Assembly (NCBI GenBank): GCA_963970005.1 | Contig: CAXAMN010005169.1 | Span: forward strand, 168,874 to 232,873 | Direction of reading: 5' to 3' | Source: Durusdinium trenchii | Lineage: Eukaryota; Sar; Dinophyceae; Suessiales; Symbiodiniaceae | DNA length: 64,000 nucleotides | Shown here: positions 11,401 to 21,680 of the stretch, piece after piece | How the letters are laid out: each line of letters starts with the position of its first letter | Position numbering within the stretch: position 1 is the stretch's first letter | Notes under the pieces: model-generated | Databases searched by the model: none | What the model was told of the DNA's origin: nothing | The model's input: only the letters and a program-made list of their open reading frames with translations | Position numbers and translations under genes: made by a program

Positions 11401-14400
11401 ACTGGAGCGGCACGCACAGCAATAGCGAACAAGAAGCGCGGCTGGCTCTCGTCCCAGGATGGCGTTGGAAAGCTCCTGCGCTGTCTGAAAGAGATGATGA
11501 GCGAGCCAGCTCTTCCGGAGATCTCCAACCAGCTCAAGACCTACTTCAAGCTACTGCGGCGCCGCCACGGCGAATCCATGGTGTCGTTTTGTGTAAGACA
11601 CCGTGAAGAGTACGCACGGACCTGCAAGGCCCTGACTCGCGTGATGCGAGAACAAAAGTCACTTCCTGACCTGACCAGCCAGGCCTGGCACTCAGGACGG
11701 AGACAGTCGGTGTCTACACCAAGGCCGTCCACAGGGGGGGGGCTCATCGGACCTTGCCACCGAGGGTGACACCGAGGCGACGCCCACTGAGGACTATGGT
11801 GAAGAAGCCCAGGGTGAGACCGAATGGACCTGGGATGATGCTTGGTGGTGGTCGACGTGGGAGACCACATGGAACTGGAATCTCCAGTCCAACACAAGCA
11901 TCGCTGAAGAAGACGAAGATGATGAGGAAGATTTCGTCGAGATCCTGCCTGATGTCATCAAGGGTTGGCTTCTCCTTGAAAAGGCCAACTTGGACGGCAT
12001 GGAACGCAGTTTGATTCAGAGCGAGGTCAAGAACAATTTCTCCCTCGCCAACGTCGAAGTCGCTCTCCGGAGCCACTTCACGGATGAGACAATCAAGAAG
12101 CGGAATGGAGAAGCCAAACAGGCTCTCTATGAAAAGGAAGAAGATGAGACGGAGCCATGGGAAGAAGACACAAGCTTCTACGAGGACCTCCCTGAGGATG
12201 CCTTGGCCTTGTATCAACAAGCTAAACATGAGGAACATGAAGCCTGGGCTCAACTACAGCAAGCGAGGGTGACCCTTCGCGAAGCTCGAGCCAAACAGCA
12301 TGAGGTGCGGATGGGACGTCGCTTCTATGCGCCATCCGCGGATCGTGGCAAGGGCTATTCCAAGGGGAAGGGAAAAGGAGGCATGGGGGACCGACGACCA
12401 AACAACACAACAGGTTCAACCAGAACCGGAGGACCATGTGCTCGATGTGGAAAAGATCATGATACCTCCCATTGCCCCACGAAGAATGAGGACGGCAAAA
12501 ACTATGAGGCCGTTGAACACTCCGAGTACGTGTACGGGGTCCTACCCGAAAGTGCTTGTGTGAAACCAGAAGCATTTTGCTGGACCAATCTGGAGGAAGC
12601 CTCACCAGATGACTTGATTCCGGGCGACCAAGTCAGGGTATGGTGTCCTGGATGGTGGCGCCACAAAGACAATGGCCTCCGTGAACGCCATCGAACAGCT
12701 GCAGGACAAAGCCCGAACCTGTAGGGGTCCTTCGAGTAGACATGTCAGAACGACCTACGTTTGGTTTCGGCAACAGTGAGCATAGTCAGTGTGTCTCAAC
12801 ATGCTATGTACATGTTCCAACGGAAGCCCAGCAAATGTCTTGAAAGGTGCACGCCCTGGATCAGGGAAGTGCGCCAATCCTCGTGTCAGTTGCGACACTG
12901 CGCAAGTTGGGTGCCATCATTGATTTTCGCACCGATGAGGCGGTGTTCACGGCGGTCAACGATCGCACCTTAGTGAAGCTCAAGCGTTCCACCACGGGAC
13001 ATCAACTGATCCCACTGACGCAGGATTTTTTGGAAAGCGGCATGACTCTCACCAATCGCGTGATGAGCCTTCGCCAGCTCGTAGGAAACCCCGAATAGGG
13101 ATGCGGACTCAGCTCAGATCACCCTGGGTCTGAGTGTGAAAGCTGATTTTGCCCGAAACCACTTCTGTGAACCAAGAAACTCAACAAGTCGGTGATACTG
13201 GTGAAACTAACGAACATGAGGTGAGGTCAGGTTCGTCCGTCGAGTGTCTGGTTGAGCGATTGCATGCGCACACGTCCCCGCAGCCATCTGATTCACGTGT
13301 CCAAACTTGTGACCACACTCCCGTTGTCGTTGACGCTTGCTCTCATGGCAACCACTCAGGAAGCAACCGCGGCTCAAGTGACCATGTGGCCGGACAAGTC
13401 CATGAAGCCACACTACTTGCTGAGCAAGACGGAATGCATTCAGGAACTCGAGGCCAATGGTCAGAAACGCATTGCCTGGACGGAGTTCACACTTCCGGAA
13501 TGCCGGATGCTGGTTTGCGAGTCTCGCGAAGGTCAGGGAATCATCAAGCCCAAGGGAGCTCCCAACAATCTTCTCAAGGAGATCAACAATGCGAAACTCG
13601 GCGAGCTACGCTCAATGTGTCAGGCTCGCCAGATCGAACACCCGGTCAAGGCCACAGTGGGGGAGCTGCGCTTGATGCTCAAGTCATGGCTGATTCACAG
13701 TGGCAGCAACGAAACGCTGATCGACTTTGGGAAGTACAAGGGCATGAACTTCATGGAAGTGGCTCAACACGATCCGGGGTACCTGACCTGGGCTCAGGCC
13801 GAGGTGGGCAACTCGGACACGGCGGATTGGCGACTTCGCCAACTCGCCAGTTGGGCCCAGAGGATGGAACACGATCCCATCGAGAAGCCTCAGACACCAC
13901 AGAAGGACCAGAGGTCCGGTTACCGTGGAGCCCTTGCCAACAGCCGACCAACAGTGGCCATTGCTGCAGGGTCATCGAGCAAGAATGCGGATGCCACGAC
14001 AAGTTCCTCGGCGATGACCGAACAAATGAAGGATATGATGGAAACCATGAAGGCCATGCAAGAGGAGCTCGACGAGCTCAAGGGCCAGAAGCGTCACAAG
14101 ACGCCACCCCCCCCGAGCTGGAACATCGGTGGCATCCGACGGGAGTTTCGTGAGGATGGATGGCTAGGCCACCCTGATGAGTGGAAACACTTGTCACCTC
14201 AAAAGCTCAGGTCCCTTGAACAGGCGAGCGAGTTGGTCCTTTCAGAGGCTTGGGCGTCCGTAAGCGACGCCTCAAGGCTGTTTCTGATGGAACTCGCGCG
14301 TTCACCAGATTCACTCTTGACCTCCGAAGCTTTGAAAAAGGGACTCACTGCCGAGCGTTGCTCTGTTTGGAACGGGTATGACCTTCGCACGGGCGAGGGG

Positions 14401-17400
14401 GTGAAACAGGCCATCAAGGTCATCCGTGAGAAGAAGCCTCGTTTTTTATGGGTTGCGACCGAGTGTGGTGCCTTTTCCCCCATTCAAAACTGTAACCAAA
14501 GAACTCCCGAACAACAAGAGGCCCTGAAACAAAAACAAGTGGATGCCCGAAAACAACATGTGGGAGCACTCGTGGTGGCGCATTGGGCGCATGCGGCTGG
14601 GTCGGTCGTGTGTTGGGAGTGGAGTCGACGATGTCGAGCTTGGAAATGGGATTTGCTGGATGAATGGAGAAACCACTGCAACACCTCTACTGCCATCATT
14701 TCGGGTTGTCAGGTTGGTTTGAAAGACCCCAAAACTGGTGTTCCCTTAGGAAAGGAATGGCGAGTGGAGTGCACCGACCATCGTCTCTCGGAACGCTTGC
14801 ATAACACTTGTGCTTGTTTGAACAAAACGCATGCTTTGTGTGAAGGACAGGCTACTCGTATGACCGCGTTTTACACTCCGGAGTTCGTTCGACGGGTGGT
14901 GTATCACATGTCGGTTCTCGATTCGGATGTCCATGTTTTGCGAGCGAGCGAATGCGAAACGGAAACACACATTCACAAACAACAGCAAGGGTGTTGGTGC
15001 AAACGTGTTCACAAAATCACGAAAGAACTGACGTGTCATGTTTGCATGCAGGAATGGAGTGAATTTGTTTTTGCGGGGGAAGATCTTTCCCCTCCTGAGC
15101 AACAAGTGTTCCCAGAGGAACGTGATCGCATCTTGAAGCAGTTGTTCAAAATACATAGTGCCACCGGACACGGCAGTTATGAACTCTTGCTCAAAACACT
15201 TCAAAGGAGACAGGTTAGTCCCCATGTGCTTGCCATAGCCAAATCATTTAGGTGCAGCGCGTGTGACGAAAGAAAGAGGCCTGACCCTCGACGCCAGGCT
15301 AATCTGGAGGTTCACACCGACCGCTGGCGCAGTGTGCAGGTCGACACCGCATACTGGAAACATCCAACCTCTAAGAAGCAAGTCTCATTCAGCTTGGTCA
15401 TGGATGAGGCGAGTCGCTTCCTGGTTGGCAAAGTCATGCGGGTGGACGGAGGAAAAGGAGTCAAAGCCTCCGAATACGCTGAACTCTTTACAAGCCACTG
15501 GTTTCCATATTTTGGCATGCCGGATGTGGTAAGATCTGATCCGGAGGGAGCTTTCCGATCGGATGAGATGCTGAACTTCTTCAGTGAAAGAGGTATCCAC
15601 CTTGACCATATTCTAGCCGAAGCACACTGGAACCTCTCCCATGTGGAGCGCTGCATTGAGTGGGTGAAAGAGTTCCTCACCAAGACAGCCGGAGATGCTG
15701 AACAGGATGTCACACAGTTGATCCAACAAGCAATCTACACCTGGAACCATCGAGAAATTGTACGAGGATACAGTCCTTTTCAACATGCCATCGGTAGGCA
15801 ACCAGACCTTGAAGGTCGAGTCTTTGATCGACGAACTACAGACCTGCCGATGGAGATGATGCAGTCTCCGGATGGTGAGATGGAGGTTGCCTCTCAGTTG
15901 CGACAACGGGCAGCCAAAGCATTCATCGATTGGCAGGTGCAGGAAAAACTCACCAGAGCCCGCAACTCAAAACATCATCCACACAAAGACTTCTTTCCAG
16001 GTGATTTGGTATTCTACTGGCGGACACAGCTGGGGAACGCCGAAAGACAAAACTCCTGGAATCGAGGCAACTACGTCTGCCCAGCGAGAGTCCTGGCAGT
16101 TGAGGCAAGCAGCGTGGTATGGCTGGTACGAGGCAATCGTCTTGTGAAAGTGGCTCAGGAACAACTGAGACCCGCCTCAATGCGGGAAACATGTTTGCAT
16201 GAGCTCACAAGGCCACCACAACTACCGTGGACCTTCAACAGTTTAGCCGGAGACCTCCACAAAGCATCCTTTCAAGACCATACCGGTCCTGGACCCTCAG
16301 AAAACAAACGATCTCTGGTGGAGCCCGAGGAGTTGGGTGACACAGAATACCCCACAAACCGCAGACGAGTCACGGGCAAGCAACAACAGTCACATCACCA
16401 AGACCGGAGCAGAAGTCCAAAGCCAAGTCGCAGTGATGATGCAGCACTTTTCACAGGACCCTCGTGGCAAGAGCTGGTGCCTGAGACAGCATGGCTGACC
16501 GCAGACACGCGGACCACTTGGGACAATCCACATACTTTAGTTGAACTGGCTCTTGAACTGCCTACAGACCAACGAAAGTTGAAGCGCTTCATGAACAATC
16601 CAGTGGCCTACTTCGTGAGTGCTTTGAAGCGACGTTCGGTGGAAGTATCTGAACGTCATTTGTCAGCGCTAGAACATGAACAATTCGCTGGTGCCAAGAA
16701 GATAGAGGTGGACAAGTTCATCGCTGCAGAGGCTCTTCAGGCTTTGCCTGAACATCTACAACCTGCAAGACACCAGGCATTGAGGATGAGATGGGTATTG
16801 ACCTGGAAGCACTCCGAAGACGGCAGCTCCGCTAGAGCAGTTGTTTTGGGGTACATGGACCCTGAATACCAGCACCGACCGACATTTGCCCCGACTATGA
16901 CCAGACATAGCAGACAAATATAGCTGTCAAATCAAAAAGGGCGACGGCGCTGCTGCGTTTTTGCAGGGCCGAGAATTTGGCCGTGATCTGTACCTCATCC
17001 CGACAGTCGAGATCTGCAAAGCCATGAACATTGCACCACAAAGTGTGGTGAAAATGCGCAAGGCCTGCTATGGTTTAGTTGAAGCACCCATAGAGTGGTT
17101 TGAGACCATGAACCAGTTTCTCAAAAGCCTAGGCTTTGTGCAACTCAAAAGCGACCCTTGTATGTGGTGCTACAAGAAGGCAGGTGAGACACTAGCCCTC
17201 ATTTCGGGACATGTTGACGACTTCCTTTTTACCGGGATTGAGTCTCCTGAATGGACAGCACTCCAGGAAGCCATCCAACGAAAATTTAAGTGGCAGGAGT
17301 GGGAATGCGATGATTTTGTCCAGTGCGGAGTTCATGTGCAAAGCACGCCATCCGGTGGATTTTCTTTGGAACAAACCAAATACTTGGGCGATGTTCAAGA

Positions 17401-20400
17401 AATTCGAATCGCCCGAGAAAGAAAGAAACAAAGTAAAGAGGAGACAACTCCGGAAGAGAAGACCGAATTACGAGGTCTGCTCGGAGCACTGAGCTGGCAT
17501 GCCAACCAAGTTGGATACAGATTTGTTGCATATACAAGTCTGTTTTTGTCCGAGGTGAACACCAGCACTGTACAGACGCTCCTTGATGTCAATAGCCTTT
17601 TGTACAAGATGCGGTTGGCAGCGAAAGATCCAATGCACATATTCCCATTTGAGCCTCAGGAAGAACCTCAATTCTATTGTTGGGTTGATGCGAGTTCTCA
17701 AAATAGACATGATGGTAATAGCACGAAGGGAATCTTCATCGGAATGTCTGGGAAAAAGTTGGGGTTAGGAGAAGTCGATCGAGTGTCGCCTATTTTCTGG
17801 CAGAGCGGCAGGATCGAACGTGTGCGTCGGTCCCCAGGGTCAGCTGAAGCGCGAGCCGCGATCGACGCCGAAGACACCTTGTTCTTGGTTCGATATCAAT
17901 GGTCTGAAATCATGGGGTATGATTCTGACAGTCACAACATTTATGAACATGTGTCTCGTACGTGTGGGACCCTGATTACGGATAGCCGAAATGTGTTTGA
18001 CCGAGTTGACAAACCATATATCACGCCTAAAGGAGCCCAAAAACGTATCGACCTGGAACTGATCACCTTGAAGGAATCCCAACAGGAAACTGGTTTGAGA
18101 GTTAGGTGGGTGAACTCACAGGCCATGCTTGCCAATAGCATCACGAAGCGAGGTGAGGACATACAAATGCGCCGTTTTGTCCAGTTAGGTCAACGATGGA
18201 AGATTGTTCATGACGAGCTCATGTTTTCTGGACGCAAACGCCAACAGCAAGGAAAGGATGTGTTTGATTGATGGGAAGTGAAGTACGAGCAAAAATCGCT
18301 CAACTCCTGTCTTTCAACTCACACTCAGTTCCTCAGAGTGGAACTGACACGGGCATGCAAGTTGTATAGATTGTGTGTCCCTAGTACTCTCCGGTTGGTA
18401 CCTATGGCACAAGCCTCCCCCTTAGTTCAGTGGAAAAGGGTGTGTCCGCCGTGCGTCCTGCATATATATATATATATGTGTGTATGTCCATGTATGTCCA
18501 GATGTGTATATATATATATATACATATGTATATTATCCGTTGCAAAAAGCAATCTCAGAAACTCCGAGAGTCGACACCTTTGGCCTTGGCCTTTTCCATG
18601 ATCTCCGGAACGATCTTTGAACCTTCCTCCACAGGAACACGAGACGCTCTTGCCGAACGCTGAGAAATTTAAGACTGCAGATTGAAACACCAGAAACCCC
18701 GAGTAAAGAACGGTGTCACGGTGTCACTCTCAGCTGTCCTCGTCAAAGAGGGAGTTCCCAATGCTGATTCCTCGGATCACCTGGAGTCAAGCCACAATTT
18801 GGCCGTTTGAGCAGCAAGGATGCTACTAGCAACAAGAAGCTACTAGGTGGAGGCCATCGCTATTAGGTTGGAGGCCATCGCTACTAGGAACAAGAAGCTA
18901 CTAATAACAAGGTGCATCGCTACTAGGAACGCTATTAGTAGCAATCGGTGAACAATTAGCGTGCCTTGATGAAGGTGAAAGCCATTCCTCCTCCGATGAT
19001 CATGGCGTCAACCTCTTGGCAAACCGACATGCTTTCTTGCTTCCATTACTGGCTCACCTTAGGAAATCTAGAGACTGAGACAAGCAAGGTGCAGATCAGG
19101 ACCCGTGAGCACACTTTGCCTCGCCTTGTCTAACATGTTCTTAATCAGCTGAATCTTGTCGCTCACCTGCACAACACCCTCATGCGCAAAGCAGTCCATG
19201 GGTGACTCGAGTCGCTTGCCTTCGCCCCACCCAAAATGGCACAGACTGGCCGCACTGGAGCATCCAAGACCTTGGCAAAGGCCTCCAGCTCCTCAAAAGC
19301 AGAAGCTCCGCTGTAGAGAAACGCGTGGTTTACACCAACTCTCTACAATCTACAACCTCACCCAGCCTCACCCACTGGTTGGATCATGCACTGTGCAACA
19401 CAGTTCAGGCTTTTATGTTTGGATCTGAAAGGCCTCTCAGCGCCTCTCAGCCACCTTAGCCCCTCCTTGGCCACGAGAAAGCCGGAGCACTTCACAGCGT
19501 AGCCCTGTGTTGAAAGCGACTTGGATGCGAAGAGAAGAGAGGCTTCAAGGGCGTTACAGGAAGGACCCCAAAAAAGAAAGCCCTATGAGCCTGCCCAGTA
19601 GGCAATGGCAACATGGCAACTTCACCAACCAGTGTCGCCTTTGCATGTCTTTGCCTTTGCCGGGCATCCCTTTTTTGAAAAATGCGCGCCTTTTCAAAAA
19701 AACATTGCAATATGTACAGGTGCGCCCACATATGCATGTCAGCCCGACAGAATGACTCCAGCGTGACAACACAACACAACACCATGTCAGCAAATTCGTG
19801 TGAAAGCACCTCAGCATGATAACCGGCATCATCACATGTCAGCATCATGGACATGACGATGTCAACATAACAGCATATCTGCACAAAGTTGTTGTGGAAC
19901 GTCCTTTGGAACCTGCTTCTGGACTTGCTCCGGAACTGATCTCGGAACATGCGTTGGAACATGCTACGAGACCTGCTCCAAAGTCTTTATGGCTGAAGGC
20001 CCTGAAAATAGAATAGACAATAAATAGATTTAAATACAGAGATAAATATTTAAATACATAAATCCGGGTGCACGAACTTAGCACAACTCCTTTCCACAAA
20101 GCTTTCCAGCTTAGATCCGTTGCGCCTCGCCAACCATAGAACTATGAGCACGATGTGCAGTGCCAAAAGCATCACTACCTGAGAGCATGATCAGCTGATC
20201 ACACTTTCATCTAAGCCGAGCTAAGCCTTTCCAAGCCACAATAAATGTCGGCCAATTTGGCTATCGAAGCACGGAACTCCTCTCAAATGCAAAAGAAAGC
20301 ACACAAGCTGCAACAAGCACTGCCAAAGCATTGGGCCTCTGATCCTCAAAATGACCGTGCTATGAGTTTGCCCTCCACGCGCCTTCGTTTTCTCTTTGTC

Positions 20401-21655
20401 GGCCTTGATCTTGTTGCCATCCTTCCGAGAAGCAAACACGCAAAAAGCACGCTAAAAAATTGCATTTGACAGTAACATATAGTATAGGCGTGGCATCGTG
20501 GCTGGAGAAAAGGACGACACAAAACAATATTGCACGAAGCACGAGCTATGAATGATTCAATCATGATGTTTCCATCTCATATCTGAACCCACAACAGGCC
20601 TTGTCAACACCCTTGCCTTCCTCCTCTACGTGGAATCGACAATTCTGGCAGAAAGGGCTGCTCAGTGCGGCAGAAATCATTGAGAAACGGACAGACTGGC
20701 CTGATGTGTCAAAAAATATGAAAAATTCCATATAGGGACCCCTTTAATAAGGCCGCCTTGACTTTATTCCTTCAGATGTTTTTACATGCAAAACAACATA
20801 CCGAGACTGATCTTTAACCGCTTCGCATCGTGACCTCCAACAAGATCACTGAACCGCTCGTGGGGTTTGCACAAGCAGCTTCGACCTCTGGTCCACAACA
20901 GTCCTGCCACGAGGAACTAAAAAGTCTTAAAAAGATTTAAAAAAACACTTAAAAATGCAAACATTTGTATAGCCTTTTGCAAAAACAGTGGCAAACAGCA
21001 TCCAGTCATGCAATTTGATTTGACATGGTTCCTTGAGAAAGGTCACTGGTCTGCCCAACTTCTCTTGCACACACTTGGCCACAGGTGCCAAAGAATACCT
21101 GGGCACTACGTAGACTCACTAGAGGCTGCCAACTCTGGAAGCAACTCCAACGCGGATGGAGGTACTTCTCCACAGCGCTGCCGTCAGGTCGTCCCAAATG
21201 GGAGCAAAGCACTACAGACTTGCAGCCCTTGCAAAGCACAACACAGAGCTGACTGGTGACGGTCCAAAACGAATGGCCACAGCTGTTGAAAAATGGAGTC
21301 GAACAAGAAGCAAAAACAGCAACAGAATTCACCTTGTCAAGACAGTACTTGATAGTTGGAAGCGCTGCATCAATGCGTTGAGTGTTGGTGATGATGCTTG
21401 GGTCCTGGAAAAGCAAGTGAGGGCATACCACCCGCCCAATTCGTTCTGAGCTTGCCAAACAGCCGAACATTCGTCCTTCTTGTCTTGAGGAACATTGAAA
21501 TCGACGCGGATGAAAACTCGTTTGCCAGACACATCCACGGAATCAATCCTGCACAAAAGAAAGCAAGTCATGAACGGTGTTTTTGTTTTCATAAATGTAA
21601 CTACACGTTTCCACATTCAATTTAAATTGCGCTGCCTAAGTTTGTTGAGCGCCAT
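8399..21655 (-). CDS. PGK: Phosphoglycerate kinase, about 24 exons
   Basis: Cytosolic-type PGK (1,3-bisphosphoglycerate + ADP to 3-phosphoglycerate + ATP). No transit peptide precedes MALNKL. Exons: 21655-21636, 21548-21476 ([13 protein letters not shown]), 21404-21333, 21227-21166 ([14 protein letters not shown]), 21098-21032, 20903-20835 ([11 protein letters not shown]), 20644-20600 ([13 protein letters not shown]), 20421-20395, 20279-20240 ([13 protein letters not shown]), 20178-20129 ([15 protein letters not shown]), 19504-19466, 19291-19220 ([11 protein letters not shown]), 19166-19125, 19012-18965 ([13 protein letters not shown]), about 18659-18573 ([14 protein letters not shown]), 10796-10749 ([10 protein letters not shown]), 10695-10649, 10488-10445 ([10 protein letters not shown]), 10157-10109 ([14 protein letters not shown]), 10033-10007, 9486-9440, 8810-8778 ([11 protein letters not shown]), 8667-8638, 8587-8399 ([14 protein letters not shown]). 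Total about 440 codons, about 30 more than usual, from a C-terminal tail read into minisatellite. Donors are a mix of GC, GA and GT; the intron at 8637-8588 is only 50 bp. The start of exon 15 and the ends of exons 17, 18 and 20 are approximate. Confidence 0.95.
10988..11094 (+). repeat. Copia-1 5' LTR (107 bp)
   Basis: Identical base for base to 18356-18462. TG...CA termini. It is very short for a Copia LTR. No TATA box is obvious within it. Confidence 0.93.
11095..11106 (+). other. Copia-1 primer binding site
   Basis: CGGTAGCGGAGC follows the 5' LTR immediately. Its last 11 bases are shared with the primer site of Copia-2 (44489-44500, minus strand). They would pair with a tRNA ending GCTCCGCTACC(A), plausibly the initiator Met tRNA used by many Copia elements. 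The tRNA identity is inference. Confidence 0.75.
11251..12724 (+). pseudogene. gag: Copia-1 gag with CCHC zinc knuckle, frame broken at a G9 run
   Basis: Capsid precursor. The first ATG is 11251 ([15 protein letters not shown]). The first frame ends at 11769, but the gag sequence continues in another frame from the G9 run near 11734-11742 through an acidic Trp-rich stretch (about 11800-11900) to 12724. A zinc knuckle [13 protein letters not shown] (CX2CX3HX4C, one residue shorter than the usual CX4H spacing) lies near 12436-12475, preceded by a Lys/Gly-rich basic patch. The homopolymer shift could be decay, a sequencing error or programmed slippage. The sequence cannot decide this. Confidence 0.8.
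12640..13098 (+). pseudogene. Copia-1 protease domain, split by frame changes
   Basis: Three frames together give a retroviral-type aspartic protease. [14 protein letters not shown] near 12643-12690 occupies the place of the active-site LD-[ST]-GA motif, with Gly instead of Ser/Thr. Then [14 protein letters not shown] follows near 12750-12790, and 12847-13098 has [20 protein letters not shown] ending GNPE. At least one stop (near 12838) and frame changes separate the parts, so a single active protease cannot be read as it stands. Confidence 0.65.
13252..16923 (+). CDS. pol: Copia-1 pol: SAP-like, ExoX-C-like, methyltransferase-like, integrase, start of RT
   Basis: A 1223-codon open frame, N-terminal limit uncertain (no ATG at its start). 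In order: a SAP-like helix pair near 13590-13700 ([16 protein letters not shown]); [20 protein letters not shown] near 13724-13785, the pattern of the ExoX-like C-terminal module; a coiled segment; then a 250-residue inserted domain at about 14125-14890 ([43 protein letters not shown]) resembling a methyltransferase fold; the HHCC zinc region near 15150-15280; and integrase with Asp (VQVDTAY, 15340), Asp (RSDPEG, 15535) and Glu (SHVERC, 15640). It ends in the first RT motifs ([24 protein letters not shown]), where a small deletion shifts the frame. Confidence 0.88.
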   Translation: MSDCMRTRPRSHLIHVSKLVTTLPLSLTLALMATTQEATAAQVTMWPDKSMKPHYLLSKTECIQELEANGQKRIAWTEFTLPECRMLVCESREGQGIIKPKGAPNNLLKEINNAKLGELRSMCQARQIEHPVKATVGELRLMLKSWLIHSGSNETLIDFGKYKGMNFMEVAQHDPGYLTWAQAEVGNSDTADWRLRQLASWAQRMEHDPIEKPQTPQKDQRSGYRGALANSRPTVAIAAGSSSKNADATTSSSAMTEQMKDMMETMKAMQEELDELKGQKRHKTPPPPSWNIGGIRREFREDGWLGHPDEWKHLSPQKLRSLEQASELVLSEAWASVSDASRLFLMELARSPDSLLTSEALKKGLTAERCSVWNGYDLRTGEGVKQAIKVIREKKPRFLWVATECGAFSPIQNCNQRTPEQQEALKQKQVDARKQHVGALVVAHWAHAAGSVVCWEWSRRCRAWKWDLLDEWRNHCNTSTAIISGCQVGLKDPKTGVPLGKEWRVECTDHRLSERLHNTCACLNKTHALCEGQATRMTAFYTPEFVRRVVYHMSVLDSDVHVLRASECETETHIHKQQQGCWCKRVHKITKELTCHVCMQEWSEFVFAGEDLSPPEQQVFPEERDRILKQLFKIHSATGHGSYELLLKTLQRRQVSPHVLAIAKSFRCSACDERKRPDPRRQANLEVHTDRWRSVQVDTAYWKHPTSKKQVSFSLVMDEASRFLVGKVMRVDGGKGVKASEYAELFTSHWFPYFGMPDVVRSDPEGAFRSDEMLNFFSERGIHLDHILAEAHWNLSHVERCIEWVKEFLTKTAGDAEQDVTQLIQQAIYTWNHREIVRGYSPFQHAIGRQPDLEGRVFDRRTTDLPMEMMQSPDGEMEVASQLRQRAAKAFIDWQVQEKLTRARNSKHHPHKDFFPGDLVFYWRTQLGNAERQNSWNRGNYVCPARVLAVEASSVVWLVRGNRLVKVAQEQLRPASMRETCLHELTRPPQLPWTFNSLAGDLHKASFQDHTGPGPSENKRSLVEPEELGDTEYPTNRRRVTGKQQQSHHQDRSRSPKPSRSDDAALFTGPSWQELVPETAWLTADTRTTWDNPHTLVELALELPTDQRKLKRFMNNPVAYFVSALKRRSVEVSERHLSALEHEQFAGAKKIEVDKFIAAEALQALPEHLQPARHQALRMRWVLTWKHSEDGSSARAVVLGYMDPEYQHRPTFAPTMTRHSRQI
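16922..18271 (+). pseudogene. Copia-1 reverse transcriptase and RNase H, separated from pol by a frameshift
   Basis: Continues the RT of the preceding frame after a deletion of roughly 40 bp near 16915. [16 protein letters not shown] (first catalytic Asp region) is followed by [10 protein letters not shown] and then [10 protein letters not shown] at 17205-17230, where His replaces the usual Tyr of YVDD. RNase H begins at [14 protein letters not shown] (about 17676) and ends near 18180 ([20 protein letters not shown]). The stop at 18269 lies 86 bp before the 3' LTR. Integrase-RT-RNase H order identifies Copia. The frame break and the HVDD variant make activity doubtful. Confidence 0.85.
18356..18462 (+). 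repeat. Copia-1 3' LTR (107 bp)
   Basis: Identical to the 5' LTR and followed directly by (TA)n at 18463. No clear polypurine tract precedes it; the sequence before the LTR ends CTGACACGGGCA. Confidence 0.93.
18815..18950 (+). repeat. Minisatellite-related block in a PGK intron
   Basis: Repeats AACAAGAAGCTACTAGG and GGAGGCCATCGCTATTAGG with the same composition as the block at 8325-8470. It lies in the PGK intron between the exons at 19012-18965 and 18659-18573. Confidence 0.85.
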
Positions 21656-21680
21656 GGCCGGAGGCGAACTTACATTCACG

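Larger units (their letters stand above)
10988..18462 (+). mobile_element. Complete Copia-type LTR retrotransposon (Copia-1) inside a PGK intron
   Basis: A 7475-bp element bounded by two identical 107-bp LTRs (10988-11094 and 18356-18462), each starting TGCAAG and ending CCTGCA. It sits in an intron of PGK in the antisense direction. Both sides are (TA)n, so the insertion hit a TA microsatellite; a 4- or 6-bp target duplication fits exactly but its length cannot be fixed in such sequence. Internal order is primer site, gag, protease, integrase and then reverse transcriptase/RNase H, the Copia order. The coding part has several frame breaks, so this copy is probably not autonomous although its LTRs look recent. 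Confidence 0.93.

Noticed and set aside
13149..14153. A 334-codon His/Ser/Gly-rich frame
   Set aside because: It is the shadow of the Copia-1 pol frame, whose motifs are in frame 13252-16923.
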